64,000 nucleotides of DNA, taken from NCBI GenBank assembly GCA_937898685.1, contig CALEJT010000033.1, positions 12,336 through 76,335 of the forward strand. Direction: 5' to 3'. A model generated the notes under the pieces. That model searched no databases and was not told the DNA's origin. It saw only the letters and a program-made list of their open reading frames with translations. The translations under genes were made by a program, and so were the position numbers. The stretch's first letter is position 1. Each line of letters begins with the position of its first letter. The stretch is from an uncultured Gammaproteobacteria bacterium (lineage in GTDB: Bacteria > Pseudomonadota > Gammaproteobacteria > Pseudomonadales > Pseudohongiellaceae). Below are positions 27,015 through 35,233 of the stretch, piece by piece.

Positions 27015-27644
27015 TCAGGAAGAGGGAATCAGCGGCTGCAGGAACTCCCACACCAGGTCGGCCACGATGCGCGTGCCTTCGGCGTTGGGATGGATCCCGT
27101 CGCCTTGATTCAGTTCGGGCACGGCAGCGACGCCTTCGAGCAGGAAGGGCAGGAAAGGCAGCTGATATTCCTCGGCGAGACGCGGGAAAACCGCGGCGAA
27201 GGCTTCGGTGTATTCGGGGCCCATGTTGGGTGGAATCAACATGCCGGCGAGAGCCACCTGGATGTCGTTGGCCTGCGCAAACTCGATGGCATCGCGCAGG
27301 TTCTTTTCCATTTCCTTGACGTCGAGTCCGCGCAGACCGTCATTGGCGCCGAGTGCCAGCAACATGAGGTCGGGTTTGGCGCGTGCGAACCAGCGCAGAC
27401 GACTGAGCGCGCTGGCGGAGGTGGAGCCGCTGACACCACCATTGATCACCTTGATGTCGGTGCGGCCTTGTTCCTTGAAACGGGATTCGATCAGGCTGGG
27501 AAACGATTGGCCTTCATCGAGGCCCAAACCTTCGGTGAGGGAATCACCGAGGAAGAGGATGGTGAACTGCTCGTCCTGTTGCGCCAGGAGCGGCATGCAA
27601 ACCAACGCAAAAGCCATGCAAAACAGGGAAAGAAGACGTCGCAT
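27015..27644 (-). CDS. tesA: Arylesterase / acyl-CoA thioesterase I (TesA, SGNH hydrolase)
   Basis: 209-aa periplasmic lipolytic enzyme. It has a signal peptide (residues 1-21, ending LLAQ), block I with the nucleophile in FLGDSLTEGLG (Ser35), the oxyanion glycine in VINGGVSGST, the block III asparagine in LALGANDGLRG, and the Asp/His pair in GDGIHPNAEG. These are the four SGNH blocks in normal order. In many gammaproteobacteria tesA sits divergent from, and adjacent to, ybbA-ybbP. Here it is on the same strand and separated from them by katG. A divergent class I fumarase gene begins 99 bases away. Confidence 0.93.
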   Translation of the reverse strand: MRRLLSLFCMAFALVCMPLLAQQDEQFTILFLGDSLTEGLGLDEGQSFPSLIESRFKEQGRTDIKVINGGVSGSTSASALSRLRWFARAKPDLMLLALGANDGLRGLDVKEMEKNLRDAIEFAQANDIQVALAGMLIPPNMGPEYTEAFAAVFPRLAEEYQLPFLPFLLEGVAAVPELNQGDGIHPNAEGTRIVADLVWEFLQPLIPSS

Positions 27645-27743
27645 GAGGGCTCGATCCTTCGTGGGGCGGGGCTCTGTCGGTAAAGACCCAGAACACCGTG
27701 CTAGAATTCGCCGCCGATTTTAGCCGATAGGGACCTTCCACGC

Positions 27744-29273
27744 ATGACCATCATTCGCCAGGACGACGTGATCCAAAGCGTCGCCGATGCCCTGCAGTTC
27801 ATTTCGTACTATCACCCGCTCGATTTCATCCAGGCCGTGCACCGCGCGTGGCAACGCGAAGAGTCGCAGGCCGCCAAGGATGCAATGGCGCAGATCTTGA
27901 TCAACTCGCGCATGTGCGCCGAAGGCCATCGCCCGATCTGTCAGGACACCGGCATCGTGACCGTGTTCGTCAACGTGGGCATGAACGTGCGTTTCGAAGG
28001 CACGCTGGATCTGGAAAGCATGATCAACGAGGGCGTGCGTCGCGCCTATCTGCATCCGGACAACGTGCTGCGTGCGTCGATCCTGCGCGATCCTGCCGGT
28101 GCGCGTAAGAACACGCGCGACAACACGCCGGCCGTGATCCACACGCGCTTCGTGCCCGGCGACAAGGTGGAGTTCCAGGTGGCCGCCAAAGGTGGTGGTT
28201 CCGAGAACAAGTCCAAGCTGGTGATGCTCAACCCGAGCGACAGCATCGTCGACTGGGTGGTCAAGACCGTGCCGACCATGGGGGCCGGCTGGTGTCCGCC
28301 CGGCATGTTGGGCATCGGCATCGGTGGTACCGCCGAGAAGGCGATGGTGTTGGCGAAGGAAGCTCTGATGGATCCCGTCGACATCGACGAGCTGCGGGCA
28401 CGTGGTCCGCAGAATCGCATCGAAGAGCTGCGTCTGGAGATCATGGACAAGGTGAATGCGCTCGGCATCGGTGCGCAGGGGCTCGGTGGTTTGACCACCG
28501 TGCTCGACGTGAAGATCAAGGATTATCCGACGCACGCCGCTTCCCTGCCGGTGGCGATGATTCCGAACTGCGCTGCGACGCGTCACGCGCACTTCGTGCT
28601 CGATGGTTCCGGCCCCGCCGAACTGCACCCGCCGAAGGTGGAAGATTATCCGCAGATCACCTGGGATGTCGGTCCTTCCGCGCGCCGCGTGAATCTCGAC
28701 ACCGTCACTCGCGAAGAGATCGCCACCTGGAAGCCCGGCGAAACGCTGCTGCTGTCCGGTCGCATGCTCACCGGCCGCGATGCCGCGCACAAGCGCATGG
28801 TCGAGCTCTATCGCAGTGGGCAGGGCTTGCCGGAGGGGGTGGATCTGAAGGGCAAGTTCATCTACTACGTGGGTCCAGTCGATCCCGTGCGTGATGAGGT
28901 CGTGGGTCCTGCTGGTCCGACCACGGCGACGCGCATGGACAAATTCACCGACGAGATTCTGGAACGCACGGGTTTGTTGGGCATGGTCGGCAAAGCCGAG
29001 CGTGGCCCTGCTGCGATCGAGGCGATCAAGAAGCACAAGGCCGTGTATCTGATGGCGGTCGGTGGTGCTGCCTATCTCGTGTCGAAAGCGATTCGCAAAG
29101 CCCGCGTCGTGGCCTTCGAAGACCTCGGCATGGAGGCGATCCACGAGTTCGAAGTGGAAGACATGCCGGTGTCGGTAGCGGTCGACGTCAACGGTGAGTC
29201 CGTGCACCAGAGCGGTCCCGAGATCTGGCGCAAGCGCATCGCTGAAGCCGTGCAGGTCGTGGACGTCAAATAA
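27744..29273 (+). CDS. fumA: Class I fumarate hydratase (iron-sulfur)
   Basis: 509-aa TCA-cycle enzyme that hydrates fumarate to malate using an oxygen-sensitive [4Fe-4S] cluster. The cluster cysteines are visible in RPICQDTGI, GAGWCPPGMLG and MIPNCAATRH. The N-terminal alpha part (1-280) and the C-terminal beta part (about 330-509, GKFIYYVGPVDPVRDEVVGP) are fused in one chain, as in FumA/FumB. AGGGA lies upstream of ATG 27744. A TAGAAT at about 27702-27707 could be its -10 element, with no clear -35. The specific isozyme letter cannot be assigned from sequence alone. Confidence 0.94.
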   Translation: MTIIRQDDVIQSVADALQFISYYHPLDFIQAVHRAWQREESQAAKDAMAQILINSRMCAEGHRPICQDTGIVTVFVNVGMNVRFEGTLDLESMINEGVRRAYLHPDNVLRASILRDPAGARKNTRDNTPAVIHTRFVPGDKVEFQVAAKGGGSENKSKLVMLNPSDSIVDWVVKTVPTMGAGWCPPGMLGIGIGGTAEKAMVLAKEALMDPVDIDELRARGPQNRIEELRLEIMDKVNALGIGAQGLGGLTTVLDVKIKDYPTHAASLPVAMIPNCAATRHAHFVLDGSGPAELHPPKVEDYPQITWDVGPSARRVNLDTVTREEIATWKPGETLLLSGRMLTGRDAAHKRMVELYRSGQGLPEGVDLKGKFIYYVGPVDPVRDEVVGPAGPTTATRMDKFTDEILERTGLLGMVGKAERGPAAIEAIKKHKAVYLMAVGGAAYLVSKAIRKARVVAFEDLGMEAIHEFEVEDMPVSVAVDVNGESVHQSGPEIWRKRIAEAVQVVDVK

Positions 29274-29288
29274 CTTTCCCTTCTCTGC

Positions 29289-29319
29289 GAGATGAGCCTC
29301 ATGACCTGGGGCTCATCTC
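29289..29319 (+). terminator. Hairpin terminator after the fumarase gene
   Basis: Stem GAGATGAGCC / GGCTCATCTC with an 11-base loop, 16 bases after the stop, followed by GTTGCTTCTCT. The T-run is weak, but position and stem strength fit a terminator. Confidence 0.7.
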
Positions 29320-29432
29320 GTTGCTTCTCTGGTTACCTCTACTCATCAGCCAAGCAGTAAGGCGTGGCCTGGTGGTGCTGTGAGTTCGGCATCGCAGATT
29401 GGTACTCGTCGAGTGCAGTGGAAAATGTTTCG

Positions 29433-29538
29433 TGTGTTGGACCTCACGCAGTGAAGCCCAACAAGCGATCTTGCAGTTCAACCTTGTGTTCGATAGCCCA
29501 TGTTGAGCTTCGCGCGTACTGCGCGTCTCAGCCTGACC
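29433..29538. repeat. Dispersed repeat element with REP-like inverted ends
   Basis: Left end GTGTTGGACCTCACGCAGTG then AAGCCCAAC; right end CATGTTGAGCTTCGCGCG followed by CGCGTCTCAGCC. The interior contains GTTCAACCTTGTGTTCGATAGC, which closely resembles TTCAACCTTGTATGCAACAGC at 7990-8010 and TTTCACCTTGGCTTCGAACA at 59436-59455. Confidence 0.75.
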
Positions 29539-29592
29539 TTCGGTTCCTCATTCCTCCAGTGCGATTGGGTTTGCGCGATTGCTGATCGAGCG

Positions 29593-29702
29593 ATTCTCTG
29601 TGGTGGTGTCCTCGTAAGGACGCTCGATGCCACGGACGGTCGAGCGCGAGACTACAGGGATGTATTCATGCCGCTCCTGGAGAGGATGCCACCACAGAGA
29701 AT
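29593..29702. repeat. Large intergenic hairpin element
   Basis: Arms 29593-29613 and 29682-29702 pair with only two mismatches (ATTCTCTGTGGTGG against CCACCACAGAGAAT). The 68-base interior carries a nested GTCCTCGTAAGGAC-type stem. The layout, with long arms and a structured interior, resembles the hairpin inside composite copy 2 at 18965-19067 but with a different sequence. No gene. Confidence 0.7.
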
Positions 29703-29721
29703 CGCGGATGCACCTTCGCTA

Positions 29722-29759
29722 TGAAAGACGAAGCCCCGATCACTTGCGTGATCGAGGCT
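29722..29759 (-). terminator. Intrinsic terminator of the 29.8-32.6 kb TonB receptor gene
   Basis: On the minus strand, AGCCTCGATCAC and GTGATCGGGGCT pair around GCAA and are followed by TCGTCTTTC, 28 bases after the receptor stop. Confidence 0.75.
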
Positions 29760-29787
29760 GCGGCGACGAGCGCGAAGGCGCTGACGT

Positions 29788-32604
29788 TTACAGCGACTCC
29801 ATTCTCCAGTTGAACCCTACACGGAACACGCGACCACGGGCCTCGTAGATGTTGCTGGTGGTCGTGGTCTGCACGCCGTGACGCAGCGGATCTTCTTCAT
29901 CGAATACGTTGATGACGGTGAAGGTGAGATCGGCATCGGCGAAGGGCAGGGTGTAACCGTAGGTGAGGTCGAGGGTATGGAAGTCGGTTTCCTCGGTGAG
30001 ATTGTTGTTGGCGTTGGGCGCGTCGTTGACGAGCTTCGACACGTAGCGCCAGGTGGCGCGTGCCATGTGGGCATCACGACGCCAATCGAGCTGCACGTTG
30101 CCGCGCCACTCGGGGTTGGGTGACCCGAAGGTCGACATGTTGTAGCTGCCGACGCCATCGACCACGCGACCCTGCACGTCCATCTCGTATTTCTCGGTCC
30201 ACGAACCGATCAAACGTGCCCGCCACTCACTGCCGAGCGCTTCGAAGTCATAGGTGAAGCTGAAGTCCACGCCGGAGGTGTTCTGGAAGGATTGGTTGAT
30301 GTAGGTGGTGGTGAAGAGCTGGACGTCGAAGCCCGACATGCAGTCGAGCGGACGCGGGTTGGTGGGCGTTGCCGGCGGGAACCAGCGTCCGGTGACTTCA
30401 CACACTTCGTTCGGTGCACCATCACGCAACTGGATGCGCGGGTCGGTGATGAAGCCGTCGGCGCGGTCGAGCAGCAGGATGGTCTGCGAGTTCTCCTGCG
30501 TGATCAGATCCTTGAACTTCACGCTCCAGTAGTTGATGTCCACCGAGAAGTTGTCGGTGAGGTCCCAGGTGAAACCGGCCGTCCAGTTGTCGGAGGTTTC
30601 GGCCTTGAGGTTGCGGTTGCCGACGAGCAGGCCGCGGGCGTTGATGGTGTCGCCGCCGATCGGATCGGTGGTGGCACCACCGGGGCCGATGCCGAACATC
30701 TGGATTTCGCCGGGCTGACGGAACGAGGTACCGGCGGAGGCGCGCAGATAGAGGCCTTCGCGCGGCGTGATCAGGATGCCGACCTTGGGATCGAGCGAAT
30801 CCATGCTGCCGGTGTCTTCGTAGCGCGCAGCCAGCTGTATTTCGAGCATGTCGCTCGGATACATCACCAGTTCGCTGAATACCGCATCGGTGGAGCGCTC
30901 GCCGCTGAAATCGAGATAGGCGGTGGCGCCGTTGAAGGCCCAGTTGCCGGCCTGTTCGCTCAGCGAATCCCAATCCTGCTTGAACTTCTGCTCGCGGCGA
31001 TGGATGCCGAGCGCGATGCCGGTGGTGCCGCCCGCCATTTCCCACAGATCGCCGGTGACGACGAAGTCGTAGGTGCGCAGTTCGCCCGAATCGTTGGTGG
31101 TGCGACCGCCGGTCATCCAGCGCGTGAGCTCGGGATCGTTGTAGTGAGGATCACTCGGATTGGCGAGGAAGTTGTTGGCGAATGGGTTCCAGAATTTGCA
31201 GTTACCGACGCCGCGATTTTCCGGCACGTTGGCGTTGCAGTTCGGTCCGCCGAAACCGTTCAGCGCCTTGTTCAAGCGATCGACGATGGTATCGGTGCTG
31301 CTGAAGAAGGTGTCGTTCCACGAGTTCGAGAATGAGGCCTGCCAATCCCAACCGGAATCACCGAAGCTGCCACGCAGACGCGCCGCGAAGCGATAGGTGT
31401 CCTGCGAGGTGGTGTGCGTGTTGGAGGGACCACCAGCCGGACTCATCACGCGGCCGCGGAAACGATAGCCACCGATGTTGGGATCGTTGGCCGGGTTGGG
31501 GAAGTTCGGATTCATGCGCACGGCTTCGAGCACGCCGGGGTTGTCCACCGGTACGAAGCCGAAGCTGGTCACACCGGCAGGCGTGACGTAACCGAAGGGA
31601 ATGTCGTAGCGCGTACGGGCGAAGCCGAACTCGAACTCGCCACGCAGCGTGTTGTTGAATTCGTGCGTCAGCACCGACAGACCCACGATGCGTTCGGACT
31701 CGGGCTGCAGCGCGCGGTTCAGCGCGTTGAACATCAGACATTGGTTGCCGGCGGGCGTGACTTCGCCGGCGGCAAGACCACCACCGATCTGGTCGCTGCC
31801 GCAGAGCGGATCGGGCACGGTTTGCGTGGCGGGGCGCAAGGTGCCGTTGACGTTCTGGATCTGGAAGGTCGCGGGGTTGCCGAAGCCGGAGGTGAGACCG
31901 AGACGTAGACGCGCGTCGTCGTAGCGATCCTCCACCAGCAGGATTTCGGTGGTGGCGTAGTCGAGGCCTGCGACGACGTGCGTGCGATCGCTGCCGCCGC
32001 CGAGAATGATGCCGATGTTCATGTCGGGACGCGAACCCTGCACGTCCTGAATCTTCTGTGCTTCGGTGCGGATCTCGATGCCTTCGAAGTCATTGCGCGT
32101 GATGAAGTTGGCCACACCAGCCACAGCGTCGGAGCCGTAGAGAGCGGAAGAACCGTCGGTGACGAGTTCCACGCGCTCGACCATGATCGACGGTGCGAGG
32201 TTGTTGATGTCGACGAAGCCGTAGCCTCCGTCACTGGTCTGGCGCCCACCGTTGAGCAGCACCAGGGTAGCGCGTGGACCGAGACCACGCAGGTTGATGG
32301 TGGCGGTGGGTGTGTTGCCGCCGTTCATGCCGCCTTGTTGGGTGTTGATGGTGGAGGTGGAGCCGATGCTCTGAGGCAGGTTCTTAAACACCTCCGCGAT
32401 GGAGCCGCGCTGTTCGAGACGTAGATCTTCGTTGTTGATGACGGTGACCGGTTGTGGCCGGTCGACGGGACGCTCGATGAACGAGCCTGTGACGAAGACT
32501 TCTTCGATGGCATCCGCCGCAAGTGCGCTACCTCCGTAGGCGGTACTGCATAGTGCGATTGCGACTGCCAATTTGTTGCCATGAAACAGGCGACGCTGAT
32601 TCAT
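29788..32604 (-). CDS. TonB-dependent receptor (substrate unknown)
   Basis: 938-aa outer-membrane receptor. Signal peptide to about residue 29 (GSALAA), TonB box region EEVFVTGSF, and a plug with RPQPVTVINNEDL, INLRGLGPRATLVLLNGGR and LYGSDAVAGVANFI. The rest is beta-barrel, ending RVGFNWRMESL; the last residue is Leu rather than the usual aromatic, two residues past a normal end. AGAGGGG precedes the ATG on the minus strand. It is divergent from the PQQ dehydrogenase gene with 340 bases between, which suggests shared control and that it imports the substrate of the aromatic-type cluster to the right. That link is inference. Confidence 0.91.
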   Translation of the reverse strand: MNQRRLFHGNKLAVAIALCSTAYGGSALAADAIEEVFVTGSFIERPVDRPQPVTVINNEDLRLEQRGSIAEVFKNLPQSIGSTSTINTQQGGMNGGNTPTATINLRGLGPRATLVLLNGGRQTSDGGYGFVDINNLAPSIMVERVELVTDGSSALYGSDAVAGVANFITRNDFEGIEIRTEAQKIQDVQGSRPDMNIGIILGGGSDRTHVVAGLDYATTEILLVEDRYDDARLRLGLTSGFGNPATFQIQNVNGTLRPATQTVPDPLCGSDQIGGGLAAGEVTPAGNQCLMFNALNRALQPESERIVGLSVLTHEFNNTLRGEFEFGFARTRYDIPFGYVTPAGVTSFGFVPVDNPGVLEAVRMNPNFPNPANDPNIGGYRFRGRVMSPAGGPSNTHTTSQDTYRFAARLRGSFGDSGWDWQASFSNSWNDTFFSSTDTIVDRLNKALNGFGGPNCNANVPENRGVGNCKFWNPFANNFLANPSDPHYNDPELTRWMTGGRTTNDSGELRTYDFVVTGDLWEMAGGTTGIALGIHRREQKFKQDWDSLSEQAGNWAFNGATAYLDFSGERSTDAVFSELVMYPSDMLEIQLAARYEDTGSMDSLDPKVGILITPREGLYLRASAGTSFRQPGEIQMFGIGPGGATTDPIGGDTINARGLLVGNRNLKAETSDNWTAGFTWDLTDNFSVDINYWSVKFKDLITQENSQTILLLDRADGFITDPRIQLRDGAPNEVCEVTGRWFPPATPTNPRPLDCMSGFDVQLFTTTYINQSFQNTSGVDFSFTYDFEALGSEWRARLIGSWTEKYEMDVQGRVVDGVGSYNMSTFGSPNPEWRGNVQLDWRRDAHMARATWRYVSKLVNDAPNANNNLTEETDFHTLDLTYGYTLPFADADLTFTVINVFDEEDPLRHGVQTTTTSNIYEARGRVFRVGFNWRMESL

Positions 32605-32690
32605 AGTTTTTCCCCTCTTTTACTTGTGGAATGTCGAGGGCAATGCGGAACTACGCCCGAATTTTTGGTCGCGACAGAGCAGAAAAACTC

Positions 32691-32722
32691 ATGCCGCGAT
32701 CGCAAGTGCACGATCACGGCAT
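32691..32722. promoter_or_regulatory. Imperfect palindrome between divergent receptor and dehydrogenase genes
   Basis: ATGCCGCGATCG (32691-32702) and CGATCACGGCAT (32711-32722) are inverted with one mismatch and an 8-base centre. It lies in the 340-base divergent gap, so it is a candidate operator for one or both genes. Apart from a possible -10 (TAAGAT near 32864-32869) for the dehydrogenase, I see nothing else in this gap. Confidence 0.5.
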
Positions 32723-32944
32723 GAGCGCTCCCCTCTGAAGTTGCGGACGATAGTAGTTCGCAAGCAATCATTGCAAGAACCATCCAGATCAATTTCGCTC
32801 GGTATTTACCGAGATGAAACACGTTTAGAACCAGCCCGTTCGGTTCGTCTTTGCAAAGCCGTGCTAAGATCGCGCGCCAGGGGACCAGCCTGCTGCCTCG
32901 CCTCAGCACAGAAAAAACACCAACAAAAAAGAAGGAATTCATGC

Positions 32945-35152
32945 ATGTTCGCATCGCGCCGCTTGCTCGCAGTGCCGCTGCTTCTCACCGTGATGTTCGG
33001 CACCGCCGCAGCGGTGCATGCACAGCAGGTCGATCCGGTACGTGGGGCGCAGGTGTTTCAGAACTTCTGCACGCGCTGTCATCTGCCGCTCGAGATGAGC
33101 ACGCGTCTGCGGCAGGACTGGCAGGGGCACGATGCGGCCGAGTTGCTGCAACGTCTTACGGCCACCATGCCCGGTGAAAGACCGGGTTCGCTCAGCCCGC
33201 AGCAATATGGCGATGTCACGGCTTACGTCCTGGCGCTGGCTGGCATGGTGGATGTCGATGCGGTATTGAATATCGCGGACTTCACAGGACTGACTTTGCG
33301 CTTTTCCGAGGCGGCGCAGGACAGTGAAAGTGAAGTCGCCTGGCTCACCATGAACGGCGCTCTGTCCGCCACGCGTTATTCCGAGCTCGATCAAATCGAC
33401 GCTGACAATGTCGCAGAGTTGCAAGTGGTGTGGCGTCTGCCACTGATGAATTTCGGGCCCGTGCCGGAAGGGCAGAACGTCACCACGCCCTTGGTCGCTG
33501 GTGGCCGCATGTTTGCCACCGCCGGCGTGCAGCGCGATGTGATCGCGATGGATCCTGCCACTGGTCAACTGTTGTGGATGTGGCGCGCGCAGGAAGGCGA
33601 GCGCTTCGATCTCGCGCCCCGCAAGGGTTCTGGCAAGGGTCTCGCCTATTGGAGCGATGGGCGCGATGAAGTGGTTTTCACCGTTACGCCCGGCTACTAC
33701 CTCGTGGCCCTCAACGCGCGCACCGGTTTGCCCATGGAGAACTTCGGTGCTTCGGGCTGGGTGGATCTGCAGCAGGGGCTGCGTTTGGGACCGGGGCGCG
33801 ACGATATCGACATCGGCCTATCGTTTCCGCCGCTCGTGGTCGACGACGTCGTGATCGTCGGCGCCTCACACGCACTCGCGATCAGACCGAAGGCGGCCGC
33901 GAACGTGAAGGGCGACATCCGCGGTTACGACGCGCGTACCGGTGAACTGCTCTGGACCTTCCACACCATTCCCGAACCGAACGAATACGGCATCGAAACC
34001 TGGTTGGAGAACTCCGCGTCCTACACCGGCAATGCCGGCGTGTGGGCGCCGATGTCGGCCGATCCCGCGTTGGGACTGGTCTATCTGCCGGTGGAAACAC
34101 CGACCGGTGACTACTACGGTGCCGATCGTCCCGGCGACAACCTGTTCGGCAATTCGCTCGTTGCGCTCGACTACCGCACGGGTGAACGTCGCTGGCACTT
34201 TCAGTTGATCCATCACGACATCTGGGACTGGGACAATCCTGCTGCGCCGATCCTGGCCGACCTGCCCAATGGTCGCAAAGTGGTGGTACAGCTCACCAAG
34301 CAGGCCATGGCCTATGTGTTCGATCGCGCCACGGGTGAGCCGCTCTGGCCGATCGTGGAAACGCCGGTGCCGCAATCGGACGTGCCGGGTGAACGCAGCT
34401 CTCCGACGCAACCGATCCCGACCAAGCCCGCGCCCTATGATCGCCAGGGCTTCAGCGAAGCGGATCTGATCGACTACACGCCCGAGCTCAATCGCCGTGC
34501 GCGTGAGCTCGTCAAACTCTATCGCATGAGTGAGTTGTTCACGCCGCCTTCATTGGCGGATGCACCCGATGGTACGCAAGGTACCTTGCATCTGCCGCAC
34601 GCGACCGGTGGTGCCAACTGGCAGGGCGGTGCCTACGATCCCGACACCGGCATTCTCTATGTGCCCTCGCGCACCTCGCTCACCGTGCTGGGTCTGGTGC
34701 CCGGTGGCGAGAACTCTTCGGTGCGCTACATCCAGGGCCAGCGTGAAGGTCTCAATCTGGATGGACTGCCGCTGATGACGCCTCCCTATGGCCGCATCAC
34801 TGCCATCGATCTCGTGAGTGGTGAACACCTGTGGTGGATTCCCAATGCGGATACGCCGGAGGCAATCCGCAATCATCCGGCGCTCGCCGGTGTCGAGCTG
34901 CCGCGCACCGGTAATCAGAATCACAGTGGCATCCTGCTTACGCGCACCTTGCTGTTCACCGGCGAAGGCCCCGGCGGCAAGCACCTGCTGCGCGCACACG
35001 ACAAGGCCACCGGCGAGATACTGGCGGAGATTCGCTTGCCGGGCAGTCAGACGGGCACCCCCATGACCTTCATGCACCAGGGCCGCCAGTACGTGGCACT
35101 GACGGTGAGTGGACCGGGCGGTAGTGAACTGGTCGCGTTGCGCTTGCCCTAG
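32945..35152 (+). CDS. Periplasmic PQQ-dependent dehydrogenase with N-terminal cytochrome c domain
   Basis: 735-aa quinohemoprotein. A signal peptide (cleavage near HAQ, 25-27) is followed by a cytochrome c domain with FCTRCH (Cys42, Cys45, His46). An eight-bladed PQQ propeller follows (from WLTMNGALSATRYSELDQID), with repeated ALDYRTGERRWHFQ-like blades and the motif HHDIWDWDNPAAP typical of the glucose/alcohol dehydrogenase group. The substrate is unknown: an alcohol, aldose or cyclic polyol such as quinate are possibilities. I chose ATG 32945 with GAAGGAA 8-9 bases upstream; the frame is open for another 107 codons upstream, but those carry no family sequence. No PQQ synthesis genes are in the window. 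Confidence 0.88.
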   Translation: MFASRRLLAVPLLLTVMFGTAAAVHAQQVDPVRGAQVFQNFCTRCHLPLEMSTRLRQDWQGHDAAELLQRLTATMPGERPGSLSPQQYGDVTAYVLALAGMVDVDAVLNIADFTGLTLRFSEAAQDSESEVAWLTMNGALSATRYSELDQIDADNVAELQVVWRLPLMNFGPVPEGQNVTTPLVAGGRMFATAGVQRDVIAMDPATGQLLWMWRAQEGERFDLAPRKGSGKGLAYWSDGRDEVVFTVTPGYYLVALNARTGLPMENFGASGWVDLQQGLRLGPGRDDIDIGLSFPPLVVDDVVIVGASHALAIRPKAAANVKGDIRGYDARTGELLWTFHTIPEPNEYGIETWLENSASYTGNAGVWAPMSADPALGLVYLPVETPTGDYYGADRPGDNLFGNSLVALDYRTGERRWHFQLIHHDIWDWDNPAAPILADLPNGRKVVVQLTKQAMAYVFDRATGEPLWPIVETPVPQSDVPGERSSPTQPIPTKPAPYDRQGFSEADLIDYTPELNRRARELVKLYRMSELFTPPSLADAPDGTQGTLHLPHATGGANWQGGAYDPDTGILYVPSRTSLTVLGLVPGGENSSVRYIQGQREGLNLDGLPLMTPPYGRITAIDLVSGEHLWWIPNADTPEAIRNHPALAGVELPRTGNQNHSGILLTRTLLFTGEGPGGKHLLRAHDKATGEILAEIRLPGSQTGTPMTFMHQGRQYVALTVSGPGGSELVALRLP

Positions 35153-35233
35153 CGCTCTTCTCCTCCCCTCAACAGGGGATGGGTGGTCGCTGACCGCTGT
35201 GAAAGACTGCACCAAACCAAGGCTCCGCTTCCC

